DNA of 64,000 nucleotides from Stenotrophomonas mori (GTDB lineage Bacteria; Pseudomonadota; Gammaproteobacteria; Xanthomonadales; Xanthomonadaceae). The stretch is taken from contig NZ_JAIKTS010000006.1 in NCBI RefSeq assembly GCF_023556335.1, positions 1 to 64,000 of the forward strand, in the 5' to 3' direction. A program made the position numbers and the translations under genes. This document shows, piece after piece, positions 1 to 8,784 of this stretch (positions are counted from its first letter, which is position 1; each line of letters starts with the position of its first letter). The notes beneath the pieces are model-generated. The model worked only from the letters and a program-made list of their open reading frames with translations. It ran no database searches and was not told where the DNA came from.

Positions 1-120
1 CCTGCCCGGATCGAGCAGCCAGCGGTGGACGAAGCGCTCGGCCGCGCGCATCGGGCCCACCGTGTGCGAGGAACTCGGGCCGATGCCGATCTTGAACAGG
101 TCGAACGTACTGACGGACAT
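1..120 (-). CDS. sdaA: L-serine ammonia-lyase, N-terminal fragment (runs off left edge)
   Basis: These are the first 40 codons of L-serine ammonia-lyase, which deaminates L-serine to pyruvate and ammonia in the cytoplasm using a 4Fe-4S cluster. The visible protein contains [17 protein letters not shown], the conserved opening of the beta domain of single-chain bacterial enzymes; the cluster-binding cysteines lie outside the window. The ATG is at 120, only 11 bases after the stop of the cytochrome b561 gene, so it appears to be the last visible gene of the long meta-cleavage operon. That position is unusual for a housekeeping deaminase. I infer it may process serine released from a serine-containing catecholate, but it could simply be a neighbour that is read through. 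Confidence 0.85.
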   Translation of the reverse strand, partial: MSVSTFDLFKIGIGPSSSHTVGPMRAAERFVHRWLLDPGR

Positions 121-131
121 GCGTGTGCTTC

Positions 132-695
132 CTATCTCCCGCGGCGGCGCGGCAGCATCCGCCACAGCAGGCCGTCGCGGCGCAGCAGCTGGTGCTGCAG
201 CACCGCGGCAAGATGCAGCGCGACCAGCGCCGCCAATGTCCAGAACAGCCCCACATGGAAGCTGTCCACCAGCTGCCGCAGCTCGGGATTGCGGCCGCCA
301 AGCGCGGGCAGCTGCAGCAGGCCGAACCAGGGCAGCGGCTGGCCGGCCACCGAATTGAGCAGCCAGCCCGATACCGGCAGGGCCAGCAGCACGAGGTACA
401 TCAACGCGTGGGTGGCATGGGCGGCGCGGCGCTGCCAGGCCGGCCCGGCAACCGGTGCCGGGGCGCGTACGACCAGGCGGACCGCGAGCCGCAGCACGCC
501 CAGCGCCAGCGCGGTCATGCCCAGCGACTTGTGCAGGCTGTAGCTGAGCTTGCGCAGGTCGCTGCCGCGTTCCATGTCGACCATCAGCAGGCCGATCACC
601 GCGGTCGCGGCGATCAGCACCAGCCCCAGCCAGTGCAGCAGCTGCACCGGCGCGGGCCAGCGCGGCGGGGCGGTGGGGGCAGGTCCACGGTCCAC
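132..695 (-). CDS. cytochrome b561 family protein
   Basis: This is a 187-residue membrane cytochrome of the bacterial b561 (CybB) family, which binds two hemes b within four membrane helices and exchanges electrons with quinones. The helices are visible, as are the histidines expected as heme ligands: LLHWLGL near residue 20, SYSLHKS near 55, the HATHALMY segment, and DSFHVGLF plus ALHLAAVL in the last third. The start chosen is GTG at 695, which has GGAGG 11 bases upstream; there is no good ATG in this frame. It lies 20 bases after the DUF3100 gene and 11 before sdaA. A role in reducing periplasmic ferric complexes is possible from context but is inference. Confidence 0.85.
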   Translation of the reverse strand: MDRGPAPTAPPRWPAPVQLLHWLGLVLIAATAVIGLLMVDMERGSDLRKLSYSLHKSLGMTALALGVLRLAVRLVVRAPAPVAGPAWQRRAAHATHALMYLVLLALPVSGWLLNSVAGQPLPWFGLLQLPALGGRNPELRQLVDSFHVGLFWTLAALVALHLAAVLQHQLLRRDGLLWRMLPRRRGR

Positions 696-715
696 GATGA
701 TTCCCGCCTCCCCGC

Positions 716-2059
716 TCAGTGGAAGAACTCGGCGATGGTCGCCGCGCCGATGAAGGTGCCGGCGGTGGCGGTCAGCGACACCGCGACGATGCGCCAGCCC
801 AGGCGCCGGAACATCGGCAGCTTGCGCGCCACCGAGAAGCCGGCCAGCGCCAGCACCGTGGTGGTGATGCTCATGAACTGCACATGGTCGGTGGTGGTCG
901 CCAGCATGTCGGCCAGCGGCCAGCCACCGGGAATCGTCACCAGGGTCGCCGTCACGGCCAGGAACAGCATCAGCGGCAAGCGCCGCCACACCCGCTTGAG
1001 GGCGATGCCGGCCAGCACGATCGCCACCATCACCGCCACGCCGGGCAGGGTCTGCTGCGGCGCCACGCCATGGCCCATGGCGTTGCTGATGACGATGCCG
1101 GCGACCATCAACAGCAGTGCCAGCACGCTGTCGCCGAAGGACGGGCTCTCGTCCTCCTCGGCCATCGCCGCCTCGGGGTCCAGTTCGTCGGCCGTCGGCG
1201 CGCGCCGCGCCAGCGCAGTCCGTCCCAGCACCGGCTCCAGCCGCGCGTACAGCCAGTTGCACAGCGGCAGGGTGATGAATACCGCGAAGTAGAAGCCGAC
1301 CACGCCGGCGATCAGGTTCGCCGCCGCCGCGATGGCGGTCAGCTCCTTGATCATCTCCGGGGTCATGCCGACCGTGATGACGCCCAGCGCGGCGGCCATC
1401 AGGCTGCCCGAGCCCATGCCCGCGCCCATCGCCAGCGAGCGTGGGTCGAAGATGCCCAGCGGGGCGATCACGCTCACCAGCAGGGTGATGAACACCGCGC
1501 CCAGCACCGTGCCGGTGATGTACTCGGCAAGCACGCCGCGGCCCTCGGCCGACTGCATGCCGTACTTCTGGCCGATGATGACCAGGCTGTTCTCGCGTCC
1601 AATCGAGAAGGTCGCGCCGACCGCCTCGCGCTTGATCCCCAGCAGCAGCGCCAGCGGCAACGCCAGCACCATCGTGCCGAAGGCGTGGCCCAGCTCCTGG
1701 AACGCCAGCGCCCAACCGACCTTCTGCAGCTGCGGCATCGAATGCCCGGCCATCAGCCCGAGCTTGACGATGAACAGCAGCAGTGCGGCGTTGAGCAGCT
1801 TGCCGGCGTGCCGCTGCAGCGGCACGTCCAGCCGCAGCGCCGGCGGCATGCGGCCGTGCAGCGCGGCCAGCGTGGTGGTCACCAGCAGCGCCATCAGCAT
1901 CGGCAGGATCACGATCTTCGACGACCACAACGGGATCGACAGCGGGCCGATCCATTCGGTCAGTACCGTGACCGCCAGGACCACCAGCAACAGGAGCCAG
2001 AGCCGCCGCGGAGCGGCGGGCGACGGAGAGGATGGAGCTGGAGGTGCGGCTTGGGACAT
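716..2059 (-). CDS. DUF3100-type polytopic membrane protein
   Basis: This 447-residue protein is an integral inner-membrane protein with roughly ten to twelve hydrophobic helices and a cytoplasmic-looking acidic loop (around residues 290-310, rich in E and D). The block [17 protein letters not shown] followed by LVIIGQKYG resembles DUF3100 proteins as I remember them, whose function is not known; glycine-rich stretches ([16 protein letters not shown]) recall transporter folds. It sits between the tautomerase gene (54-base gap) and cytochrome b561 (20-base gap), on the same strand as a meta-cleavage operon, so it may move a substrate or product of that pathway. That role is inferred from position alone. 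A general transporter unrelated to the pathway is the alternative. Confidence 0.72.
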   Translation of the reverse strand: MSQAAPPAPSSPSPAAPRRLWLLLLVVLAVTVLTEWIGPLSIPLWSSKIVILPMLMALLVTTTLAALHGRMPPALRLDVPLQRHAGKLLNAALLLFIVKLGLMAGHSMPQLQKVGWALAFQELGHAFGTMVLALPLALLLGIKREAVGATFSIGRENSLVIIGQKYGMQSAEGRGVLAEYITGTVLGAVFITLLVSVIAPLGIFDPRSLAMGAGMGSGSLMAAALGVITVGMTPEMIKELTAIAAAANLIAGVVGFYFAVFITLPLCNWLYARLEPVLGRTALARRAPTADELDPEAAMAEEDESPSFGDSVLALLLMVAGIVISNAMGHGVAPQQTLPGVAVMVAIVLAGIALKRVWRRLPLMLFLAVTATLVTIPGGWPLADMLATTTDHVQFMSITTTVLALAGFSVARKLPMFRRLGWRIVAVSLTATAGTFIGAATIAEFFH

Positions 2060-2113
2060 GGTCGGGATCGCTCGTGGTCGGGATCGCGGGGCCGGACGGG
2101 GCGCCGGCGTGGT

Positions 2114-2311
2114 TCAGGCAGTCGGGGCGGGCGGCGCCTTGGGCTCGCCGGCGGTGAACCACTCGGCGGGCGGGATCTCGTGGATCAGCACCCGCACCGC
2201 GGTGGCCGGCACCGCCAGGTGGGTGCTGGCCGCCTCGGTGACCGCGCGGGCGAACGCCTGCTTCTGCGCGGCGCTGCGGCCGGCCAGGATGTGCGCATGG
2301 AGGATGGGCAT
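2114..2311 (-). CDS. 4-oxalocrotonate tautomerase
   Basis: This small enzyme (65 residues) converts 2-hydroxymuconate to its 2-oxo-3-hexenedioate keto form in the oxalocrotonate branch of catechol meta-cleavage. The catalytic Pro follows the initiator Met (MPILHAHILAGR), the substrate-binding Arg of the LAGR motif is present, and the second Arg is in AVRVLI, all at the usual spacing for the family. The C-terminus is longer and proline/alanine rich compared with the 62-residue classic enzyme. It begins three bases after the decarboxylase gene, which would be its partner enzyme, since the two normally act in sequence. The subunits of this family assemble as hexamers. Confidence 0.85.
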   Translation of the reverse strand: MPILHAHILAGRSAAQKQAFARAVTEAASTHLAVPATAVRVLIHEIPPAEWFTAGEPKAPPAPTA

Positions 2312-2314
2312 GGG

Positions 2315-3082
2315 TCAGTCCTCGACGTGGAAACCGCAGCGGCCGAGCGATTCGACCTCCAGCGATACATGGATGCCGGGGCGCAGCGCGCAGGCGGCGG
2401 TGGCGCCGCCGGCCAGCACGATGTCGCCGGGCTGCAGGCTCTCGCCGGCTTCGGCGACGACGCGGGCCGCGGCCACCAGCGAGCGCAGCGGGTGGCCCAG
2501 GATCGCGGCGGTGGAGCCGAACGCCTGTGGCCGGCCGTCGAAGTCCAGCACCATCCCGAGGTTGTCCAGGTCGGTGGCCGGGCTGCGCCAGGGGCCGACC
2601 ACGAAGCCGGACGAGGAGCTGTTGTCGGCGACCACGTCGGTCAGCGAGAAGCGGAAGTTCTCGTAGCGCGAGTCGATGATCTCCAGTGCCGGCGCCACCG
2701 CGTCGATCGCGGCCAGCGCCTGCGGCGCGGTGACCGCGCCGGCCAGCGGGCGGCCGACCAGGAAGGCGACTTCCGGCTCGACCCGCGGGTGCACGTAGTC
2801 GCTGATGCGGATGCCGGCGCCGTCCTCGACCTGCATCGCCGACGTCAGCCGGCCCCAGATCATGTCCGACACGCCCATCTGCACCATCTTGGCGCGGCTG
2901 GTGAAGCCCATCTTGATGCCGATGCGGCGTTCGCCGCGGGCCAGGCGGCGGCCGATGCTCAGGCGCTGGATGGCATAGGCCTGGTCCAGGTCGATCGCCT
3001 GTTCCAGCTGCGGGGTGGCGTTGGCGTGGCGGGCGGCGTCGTCCAGGCGTCCGGCCAGCGCGTCAAGGTCGATGGTGCTCAT
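2315..3082 (-). CDS. dmpH: 2-oxo-3-hexenedioate (4-oxalocrotonate) decarboxylase
   Basis: This 255-residue protein belongs to the 2-keto-4-pentenoate hydratase/oxalocrotonate decarboxylase family. It is expected to decarboxylate 2-oxo-3-hexenedioate to 2-hydroxypenta-2,4-dienoate with a divalent metal. The stretch [18 protein letters not shown], the metal-ligand glutamates in [11 protein letters not shown], and [20 protein letters not shown] are family hallmarks. The MGFTS and ENFRF variants fit the decarboxylase better than the hydratase, whose paralogue lies three genes upstream (5065-5880) and has KIGLTS and RDWKI instead. The ATG at 3082 overlaps the aldolase stop by four bases (ATGA), showing translational coupling. 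In other organisms decarboxylase and hydratase form a complex. Confidence 0.86.
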   Translation of the reverse strand: MSTIDLDALAGRLDDAARHANATPQLEQAIDLDQAYAIQRLSIGRRLARGERRIGIKMGFTSRAKMVQMGVSDMIWGRLTSAMQVEDGAGIRISDYVHPRVEPEVAFLVGRPLAGAVTAPQALAAIDAVAPALEIIDSRYENFRFSLTDVVADNSSSSGFVVGPWRSPATDLDNLGMVLDFDGRPQAFGSTAAILGHPLRSLVAAARVVAEAGESLQPGDIVLAGGATAACALRPGIHVSLEVESLGRCGFHVED

Positions 3083-4110
3083 GCGGTGTGTTCCTCGGCA
3101 GTACGGTTGCGCGCCAGCAGGTCCAGCGCGACGTCGACGATCATGTCTTCCTGTCCACCGACCATGCGCCGGCGTCCCAGCTCGACCAGGATCGAACGGA
3201 CGTCCAGGCCGTGGTCGGCGGCCGCCTTTTCGGCATGGCGCAGGAAGCTGGAGTAGACCCCGGCGTAGCCCAGGCTCAGGGTCTCGCGGTCCACCCGCAC
3301 CGGGCGGTCCTGCAGCGGACGCACCAGGTCGTCGGCCGCATCCATCAGCGCGTACAGGTCGCAGCCGTGCTCCCAGCCCATGCGCTCGACCGCGGCGATG
3401 AACACCTCCAGCGGCGCGTTGCCGGCGCCGGCGCCCATGCCGGCCAGCGAGGCATCCACGCGGGTGACGCCGTTCTCGACCGCGACGATGGAGTTGGCCA
3501 CGCCCAGCGACAGGTTGTGGTGGGCATGGATGCCGATCTGGGTGTCCGGGCGCAGCGCGTCGCGCAGTGCACGCACGCGGTCGCGGGTGGCGTCCATGGT
3601 CAGCGCGCCGCCGGAGTCGGTGACGTACACGCAGTACGCGCCGTAGCTCTCCATCTTCAGCGCCTGCTCGGCCAGTTCGGCCGGCGAGGTCATGTGGCTC
3701 ATCATCAGGAACCCGGCCACGTCGATCTCCAGCCGGCGCGCCTCCTCGATGTGCTGGCGGGCGACGTCGGCTTCGGTGCAGTGGGTGGCCACGCGCACCG
3801 AACGCACGCCGGCGGACACCGCCTCGCGCAGGTCGTGCACGGTGCCGATGCCGGGCAGCAGCAGGGTGGTCAGCTTCGCCTGCTGCACGCTTTCGCGCAC
3901 CGCGGCGATCCACTCCAGGTCCGAATGCCGGCCAAAGCCGTAGTTGAAGCTGGACCCGGCCAGGCCGTCGCCGTGGGCGACCTCGATGGCGGCCACGCCG
4001 GCACGGTCCAGCGCGCCGGCGATGGCGCGGGTATGGTCGAGCCCGTACTGGTGGCGGATGGCGTGCATGCCATCGCGCAGGGTCACGTCCTGGATGTAGA
4101 GCCGGCTCAT
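3079..4110 (-). CDS. dmpG: 4-hydroxy-2-oxovalerate aldolase
   Basis: This 343-residue HMGL-type TIM-barrel aldolase splits 4-hydroxy-2-oxovalerate into pyruvate and acetaldehyde. The opening [17 protein letters not shown] contains the Arg-Asp pair and the metal-binding Asp; the metal histidines are in [11 protein letters not shown]. The C-terminal helical region carries the communication domain that contacts the dehydrogenase. The family channels acetaldehyde directly to its partner, and the partner gene overlaps this start by four bases (4107-4110). The downstream decarboxylase gene also overlaps by four bases, so all three are probably translated together. Length and motifs are full and typical; nothing is missing. 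Confidence 0.95.
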   Translation of the reverse strand: MSRLYIQDVTLRDGMHAIRHQYGLDHTRAIAGALDRAGVAAIEVAHGDGLAGSSFNYGFGRHSDLEWIAAVRESVQQAKLTTLLLPGIGTVHDLREAVSAGVRSVRVATHCTEADVARQHIEEARRLEIDVAGFLMMSHMTSPAELAEQALKMESYGAYCVYVTDSGGALTMDATRDRVRALRDALRPDTQIGIHAHHNLSLGVANSIVAVENGVTRVDASLAGMGAGAGNAPLEVFIAAVERMGWEHGCDLYALMDAADDLVRPLQDRPVRVDRETLSLGYAGVYSSFLRHAEKAAADHGLDVRSILVELGRRRMVGGQEDMIVDVALDLLARNRTAEEHTA

Positions 4111-5060
4111 CGCACGCCCTCCTCGGTGGCGGTGTCCAGAGAAACCTCGACCATGCGCTCGGCCGCGGCCAGCGCCGCGGAGGTCATGATGTCCAGGTTG
4201 CCGGCGTAGGCCGGCAGATAGTGGCCGGCGCCCTCGACCTCGAGGAACACCGAGACCTTCAGCCCCGGGGCGGCGTCGGCGCGGCCGAGGATGGCCGCAC
4301 AGGCGGCGGCGTCCAGGGCTTCGAACTGCACCTGCTGCTTGAGCCGGTAGCCGGGCACGTAGCCGGCCACGGTGGCGACCATGGCCTCGACCGAGGCGGC
4401 GATCGCAGCCGGGTCGCCGCCTTCGGTGAGGCAGTAGACCGTGTCGCGCATGATCAGCGGCGGCTCGGCCGGATTGAGCACGATGATGGCCTTGCCGCGC
4501 TGCGCGCCGCCGACGGTCTCCAGGGCACGCGAGGTGGTCTCGGTGAACTCGTCGATGTTGGCGCGGGTGCCCGGGCCGGCCGACTTGCTGGCGATCGAGG
4601 CGACGATCTCGGCATAGCGCACCGGCGCCGCGCGGGCGACCGCCGCCACCACCGGGATGGTCGCCTGGCCGCCGCAGGTCACCATGTTGACGTTGCCCGC
4701 GGCCAGGTGCTGGTCCAGGTTCACCGCCGGCACCACGTAGGGGCCGACCGCGGCCGGGGTCAGGTCGATGACGCGCTTGCCGTCGGCCTGCAGCAGCCGG
4801 TCGTGGCCGACGTGGGCGCTGGCCGAGGTGGCGTCGAACACGATGTCGATGTCGGCGTACTCGGGCATCGCGCGCAGGCCCTCGATGCCGTCGTGGGTGG
4901 TGGCCACGCCGAGCCGGCGCGCGCGCGCCAGGCCGTCGGACTGCGGGTCGACGCCGACCATCACCGCCATCTGCAGGTGGCGGCCATGGCGGAGGATCTT
5001 GATCATCAGGTCGGTGCCGATGTTGCCGGAACCGATCACCGCGACAGTGCGCTTGCTCAT
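4107..5060 (-). CDS. dmpF: acetaldehyde dehydrogenase (acylating)
   Basis: This 317-residue enzyme oxidises acetaldehyde to acetyl-CoA with NAD+ and CoA, completing the lower meta pathway. The N-terminal Rossmann motif [13 protein letters not shown] is followed by a segment with the catalytic Cys in [13 protein letters not shown], and [13 protein letters not shown] is typical of the DmpF/MhpF family. The ATG at 5060 is preferred because it follows the hydratase stop by four bases with a GGAGAG ribosome site inside the end of that gene; a GTG 15 bases further upstream is possible. It forms the bifunctional complex with the aldolase encoded immediately downstream. Confidence 0.95.
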   Translation of the reverse strand: MSKRTVAVIGSGNIGTDLMIKILRHGRHLQMAVMVGVDPQSDGLARARRLGVATTHDGIEGLRAMPEYADIDIVFDATSASAHVGHDRLLQADGKRVIDLTPAAVGPYVVPAVNLDQHLAAGNVNMVTCGGQATIPVVAAVARAAPVRYAEIVASIASKSAGPGTRANIDEFTETTSRALETVGGAQRGKAIIVLNPAEPPLIMRDTVYCLTEGGDPAAIAASVEAMVATVAGYVPGYRLKQQVQFEALDAAACAAILGRADAAPGLKVSVFLEVEGAGHYLPAYAGNLDIMTSAALAAAERMVEVSLDTATEEGVR

Positions 5061-5064
5061 GGCC

Positions 5065-5880
5065 TCACTCTCCACGGAAGGCGGCCGCGACCCGGCCCAG
5101 GCCGGAGATGCGGGCTTCGAAGACGTCGCCCGGACGCGCCACGGCCATCGGCCCCAGCGCCCCGGACAGCACGGTGTCGCCGGCGCGCAGCGGCCGGCCG
5201 ATGCGCGCGGCGGTGCGCGCCAGCCACACCACCGCGTTGAGCGGGTTGCCCAGGCAGGCCGCGCCGCAGCCCAGCGAGACCGGCTCGCCGCGCTGCTCCA
5301 GGCTCATGCCGCACAGGCGCAGGTCCAGCGATTCGATCTTCTTCGGCGACCCGCCGAGCACGTAGACGCCGGAGGAGGCGTTGTCGGCGATGGTGTCGAG
5401 GATGCTGATCTTCCAGTCGCGCACGCGGCTGTCGACCACCTCGATGGCCGGCAGCGCGTAGCCGATGGCGTTGAGCACATGCCCCAGCGTCGGCCGTTCG
5501 GCATCCAGGTCGCGGTCGAACACGAAGGCGATCTCGGCTTCGACCTTGGGCTGGATCAGCCGCCCGAGCGGGATCTCCTCGCCGTCGCCGTAGGCCATGT
5601 CGTCGAACAGCATGCCGTAGTCGGGCTGGTCCACGCCCAGCTGCTGCTGCACCGCCACCGAGGTCAGGCCGATCTTGCGCCCGGACAGGCGCCGGCCTTC
5701 GCCCAGCGCCTGCTCGGTGAGCAGGTGCTGGGTGGCGTAGGCGGCCTCGATGCCGCCGGATTCGAGCAGCCCGGCGACCGGGTCACAGGCGCTGCCGCTG
5801 CGGGCGGCCTCGCCCAGCAGGCGCGCGGCCTCGCGTACCGGCGCGGTGCCGGCCAGTGCTTCAAAGCTTGATGCAGACAT
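5065..5880 (-). CDS. dmpE: 2-oxopent-4-enoate (2-keto-4-pentenoate) hydratase
   Basis: This 271-residue enzyme adds water to 2-hydroxypenta-2,4-dienoate to give 4-hydroxy-2-oxovalerate. The segment [21 protein letters not shown], quoted here only in part by position (about residues 69-88), is the signature of MhpD/DmpE hydratases. The metal glutamates occur in [11 protein letters not shown], and [17 protein letters not shown] is the second family block. The start at 5880 lies inside the end of the dehydrogenase gene (20-base overlap). It is a paralogue of the decarboxylase at 2315-3082; the RDWKI variant and GLTS motif assign it to the hydratase side. Its product feeds the aldolase encoded two genes downstream. 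Confidence 0.92.
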   Translation of the reverse strand: MSASSFEALAGTAPVREAARLLGEAARSGSACDPVAGLLESGGIEAAYATQHLLTEQALGEGRRLSGRKIGLTSVAVQQQLGVDQPDYGMLFDDMAYGDGEEIPLGRLIQPKVEAEIAFVFDRDLDAERPTLGHVLNAIGYALPAIEVVDSRVRDWKISILDTIADNASSGVYVLGGSPKKIESLDLRLCGMSLEQRGEPVSLGCGAACLGNPLNAVVWLARTAARIGRPLRAGDTVLSGALGPMAVARPGDVFEARISGLGRVAAAFRGE

Positions 5881-7348
5881 TGCGCAGCTCCGTGTAGAAC
5901 TCCAGCCCATGGACGCCGCCTTCGCGGCCGATGCCCGACTGCTTGGCACCGCCGAACGCGGTGCGCAGGTCGCGCAGGAACCAGCAGTTGACCCAGGCCA
6001 CGCCGACCTGGATGGCGGCGGCCACGCGGTGCGCGCGCGACAGGTCGCGGGTCCACACCGAGGTGGCCAGCCCGTACGGGCTGTCGTTGGCCGCGGCCAC
6101 CGCTTCTTCCTCGCGGTCGAACGGGGCGATGTGACAGCACGGCCCGAAGATCTCCTCGGTCAGCACCGCCGAATCGGCCGCCAGGCCGGTCCAGATGGTC
6201 GGCTCCACCCACCAGCCGCCGGACAGTGGCGCCGGCAGCGACGGCACGCCGCCGCCGGTGACGATGGTCGCGCCCTCGTTGCGCGCGCGGGCGTAGTAGG
6301 AGAGCACCTTGTCGCGGTGGGCCTGGCTGATCAGCGGGCCGAAGGTGGTGTCCTCCGCATTCGGATCGCCCGGACGCAGGGCTTCGGCGGCCTCCTTCAG
6401 GCGCGCGACGAAGGTGTCGAAGATCGGCCGCTCGACGTAGATGCGTTCGGTGCCCAGGCAGACCTGGCCGCTGTTGAGGAAGGCCGAGCGGGTGACGCCG
6501 GCGATCGCCGCGTCCAGGTCGCAGTCGGCGAACACCAGCGCCGCGTTCTTGCCGCCCAGTTCGAAGGAGACCGGGCGTATGCCGGCGGCCGCGGCCTTCA
6601 TGATCGCGGTGCCGGTGCGGGTCTCGCCGGTGAAGGTGATGGCGTCCACGTCCGGGTGCTCGGTCAGGTACTGGCCGGCGCTGTCCGGGCCGAAGCCGTG
6701 CACCACGTTGAACACGCCCGGCGGCACGCCGGCGTCGTTCATGACCTCGGCCAGCAGGGTGGTGGTGCGCGGGGTCTCTTCCGACGGCTTGACTATCACG
6801 GTGTTGCCGAACGCCAGCGCCGGGGCGACCTTCCAGGTCATCAGCAGCAGCGGCAGGTTCCACGGGCAGATCACCGCGATCACGCCGCGCGGCGTGCGCA
6901 GGCCGTAGTTCAGCGCGGTACCGCCGTCGGGCGTGGGCGACCGGAAAGCCTCCGTGGCGCCGTTGGCCAGCTGGTCGGCGAACACGTCGAAGTTGGCCGC
7001 GCCGCGCGGGATGTCCAGGTGGCTGGCCAGGCTGTAGGGCTTGCCGGTGTCGCGCATCTCCGCGGCCAGGAACTCATCGAAGCGGGCGCGGATGCCGTCG
7101 GCCAGCCGGCGCAGGATCGTCGCGCGCTCGCCGTCGGTGAGCCGGCCCCAGGGGCCGCGCAGCGCTTCGCGTGCGGCGCGCACCGCCTGGTCGACGATGC
7201 CTTCGTCGGCCTCGTGGACGTGGCCTGCGACCTCGCCGGTGGCGGGGTCGATGTTGGCGAACGGAGGCCGGCTGGAGGTGACCGGGCGGCCTGCGATGTA
7301 GTGCGTGATGACGGAGGGGGCGGGCGCTTGCGCTGCAGTGATGTTCAT
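5861..7348 (-). CDS. dmpC: 2-hydroxymuconic semialdehyde dehydrogenase
   Basis: This 495-residue NAD+-dependent aldehyde dehydrogenase oxidises 2-hydroxymuconic semialdehyde to 2-hydroxymuconate. The catalytic Glu is in [13 protein letters not shown] and the catalytic Cys in [33 protein letters not shown] near the C-terminus is characteristic of this family and of the closely related 2-aminomuconic semialdehyde dehydrogenases. No aminomuconate deaminase gene is nearby, so the hydroxy substrate is favoured. It is the first gene of the minus-strand operon, whose upstream region (7349-7588) is shared with the divergent hydrolase operon. The absence of a ring-cleavage-product hydrolase in the operon means the route runs only through this dehydrogenase. 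Confidence 0.9.
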   Translation of the reverse strand: MNITAAQAPAPSVITHYIAGRPVTSSRPPFANIDPATGEVAGHVHEADEGIVDQAVRAAREALRGPWGRLTDGERATILRRLADGIRARFDEFLAAEMRDTGKPYSLASHLDIPRGAANFDVFADQLANGATEAFRSPTPDGGTALNYGLRTPRGVIAVICPWNLPLLLMTWKVAPALAFGNTVIVKPSEETPRTTTLLAEVMNDAGVPPGVFNVVHGFGPDSAGQYLTEHPDVDAITFTGETRTGTAIMKAAAAGIRPVSFELGGKNAALVFADCDLDAAIAGVTRSAFLNSGQVCLGTERIYVERPIFDTFVARLKEAAEALRPGDPNAEDTTFGPLISQAHRDKVLSYYARARNEGATIVTGGGVPSLPAPLSGGWWVEPTIWTGLAADSAVLTEEIFGPCCHIAPFDREEEAVAAANDSPYGLATSVWTRDLSRAHRVAAAIQVGVAWVNCWFLRDLRTAFGGAKQSGIGREGGVHGLEFYTELRNVCIKL

Positions 7349-7369
7349 GCGTTTTCCGTGGTCGAATCC

Positions 7370-7452
7370 ATAAATTACGAAATTTATTCCGTTTCCTCGT
7401 GGTGCTCGGGGGGCCGGATGCCTGTCGTATCTCAGCCAAACATCAATGTTTG
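7370..7452. promoter_or_regulatory. palindromes before the meta-cleavage operon
   Basis: Two palindromes lie just upstream of the dehydrogenase start. The first, 7370-7387, reads ATAAATTACGAAATTTAT and is near-symmetric with an AAATTTCG core that recurs in the GntR gene upstream region. The second, 7437-7452, is the perfect inverted repeat CAAACAT, CA, ATGTTTG. Both sit where an operator for the minus operon would be expected. Which regulator binds is not visible; the FCD/GntR protein encoded at 14880 is the best candidate for the first. Confidence 0.4.
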
Positions 7453-7504
7453 TTGGGCTGTGCTTCGAGCGGCGATCATGCCAGACAAAATCCGGGATGT
7501 CTGC

Positions 7505-7552
7505 AAAATATCGAAATTAAATTTGACAAGCGAGGCGCGACTCTGATCTGAT
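7505..7552 (+). promoter_or_regulatory. promoter of the hydrolase/ring-cleavage operon
   Basis: A consensus -35 box TTGACA lies at 7523-7528, and a weaker -10 box TCTGAT at 7547-7552 follows after 18 bases. Directly upstream (7505-7518) is AAAATATCG, A, AATT. The same arrangement, with identical spacing to TTGACA, recurs at 15785-15808 before the TonB receptor gene. The resemblance, 19 of 24 positions, suggests one regulator controls both. Translation starts 37 bases further on at 7589. Confidence 0.6.
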
Positions 7553-7588
7553 CCGTCCCACGCCCCTGTTTCCCGGAGATGTCCCCTG

Positions 7589-8743
7589 ATGGCCGCCGTT
7601 CCCGCTTCCGTCCTTGCTCTTGCGCCGCGCATGACCGACTGGCGCCAGCGCATCCATGCCTGGCCCGAACTCGGCTTCGAGGAAGAGCGCACCTCGGCGC
7701 TGGTGGCCGAAGTACTGCGCGGCCTCGGCCTGGAGGTGCACACCGGCCTTGGCGGCACCGGCGTGGTCGCGGTGGTGGATTCCGGCAAGCCGGGCATGTC
7801 CATCGGCCTGCGCGCGGACATGGACGCGCTGCCCATGGACGAGCACAACGAACTGCCGTACCGCTCGCAGCGCCCGGGCGTGGCCCATACCTGCGGCCAC
7901 GACGGCCATACCGCCGCGCTGCTCGGTACCGCCGAGCACCTGGTGGCCAACCCGCCGGCCAGCGGCCGCGTGGTGCTGATCTTCCAGCCGGCCGAAGAGG
8001 GCGGCCGCGGCGCCATCAAGATGGTCGAGGACGGCCTGTTCGAGCGCTGGCCGTGCGACGAGGTCTACGCCTTCCACAACATGCCGGCGCTGCCCGGCGG
8101 CCAGGCCAGCGTGCGCACCGGCGCCACGCTGCAGTCGCTGGCGGTGTTCGAGGTCGCGATCGAGGGCGTCGGCGGACATGCCGCCGCACCGCACCGCGCC
8201 ACCGATCCGCTGCAGGTCGCCGCGCGCCTGGCGGTGGAGATCAGCGCCATCGTCGGCCGCCACATCGATCCGATGGAAGCGGCGCTGATCAACGTCGGCA
8301 GCCTGCAGGCCGGCACCACCCACAACATCATTCCGGCCAACGCCTCGCTCAGCGGCACCATCCGCTCGCTGTCCAAGGAAGTGCACGAGGAGCTGCTCAA
8401 GCGCCTGCGCGCGCTGTGCGAAGGCTACGCGCAGATGTACGGCTGCAGCATCGACCTGCAGATCCCGCACTCCTGCCCGCCGTGCGTCAACGCGCCGGAA
8501 CAGGCCGCGCTGGCCGCGCAGGCGATGGGCGACGTGCTGGGCGCGGAGAACGTCAAGACCGACATGCGCGCCTACCCGTTCTCCGACGACTTCTCCTACA
8601 TGCTCGAGCAGTGGCCCGGTGCCTACCTGTTCCTGGGCATGGACAGCGCCATGTGCCACCACCCGACCTTCCGTTTCGACGACCAGCTGCTGCCGGTGGC
8701 GGCCGCGGTGTTCGACCGGATCGTGCGCCTGCGCCTGGGCTGA
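7589..8743 (+). CDS. M20D-family amidohydrolase (hippurate hydrolase type)
   Basis: This 384-residue cytoplasmic metallohydrolase cleaves amide bonds of N-acylated, often N-aroylated, amino acids. The di-metal site is visible: LRADMDALP, THTCGHDGH-type block with Cys102 and His104, the catalytic Glu pair in QPAEEGGRG (136-137), His163 in AFHNMP, and a late His in SAMCHHPTFRFDD. The dimerisation domain (about 180-290) contains GVGGHAAAPHRATDP. The family includes hippurate (benzoyl-glycine) hydrolase and auxin-conjugate hydrolases, which act on aryl amides. It leads the divergent operon whose next genes cleave a catechol ring, so I infer the substrate is a catecholoyl-amino acid such as 2,3-dihydroxybenzoyl-serine or -glycine. 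The exact acyl group cannot be read from sequence. Confidence 0.88.
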   Translation: MAAVPASVLALAPRMTDWRQRIHAWPELGFEEERTSALVAEVLRGLGLEVHTGLGGTGVVAVVDSGKPGMSIGLRADMDALPMDEHNELPYRSQRPGVAHTCGHDGHTAALLGTAEHLVANPPASGRVVLIFQPAEEGGRGAIKMVEDGLFERWPCDEVYAFHNMPALPGGQASVRTGATLQSLAVFEVAIEGVGGHAAAPHRATDPLQVAARLAVEISAIVGRHIDPMEAALINVGSLQAGTTHNIIPANASLSGTIRSLSKEVHEELLKRLRALCEGYAQMYGCSIDLQIPHSCPPCVNAPEQAALAAQAMGDVLGAENVKTDMRAYPFSDDFSYMLEQWPGAYLFLGMDSAMCHHPTFRFDDQLLPVAAAVFDRIVRLRLG

Positions 8744-8784
8744 ATCCGGCCAGCGCCCCCACCGCCCCACTGAGGTACCGCGTC

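Noticed and set aside
719-3256. Very long open frame on the plus strand antisense to the meta-cleavage operon
   Set aside because: It is rich in Gln, Arg, His and Gly with no motif, and exists because the GC-rich third codon positions of the true genes remove stop codons on the other strand.
5861-7348. 2-aminophenol/2-aminomuconate pathway, since the dehydrogenase family overlaps
   Set aside because: No 2-aminomuconate deaminase and no LigAB-type aminophenol dioxygenase genes are present.
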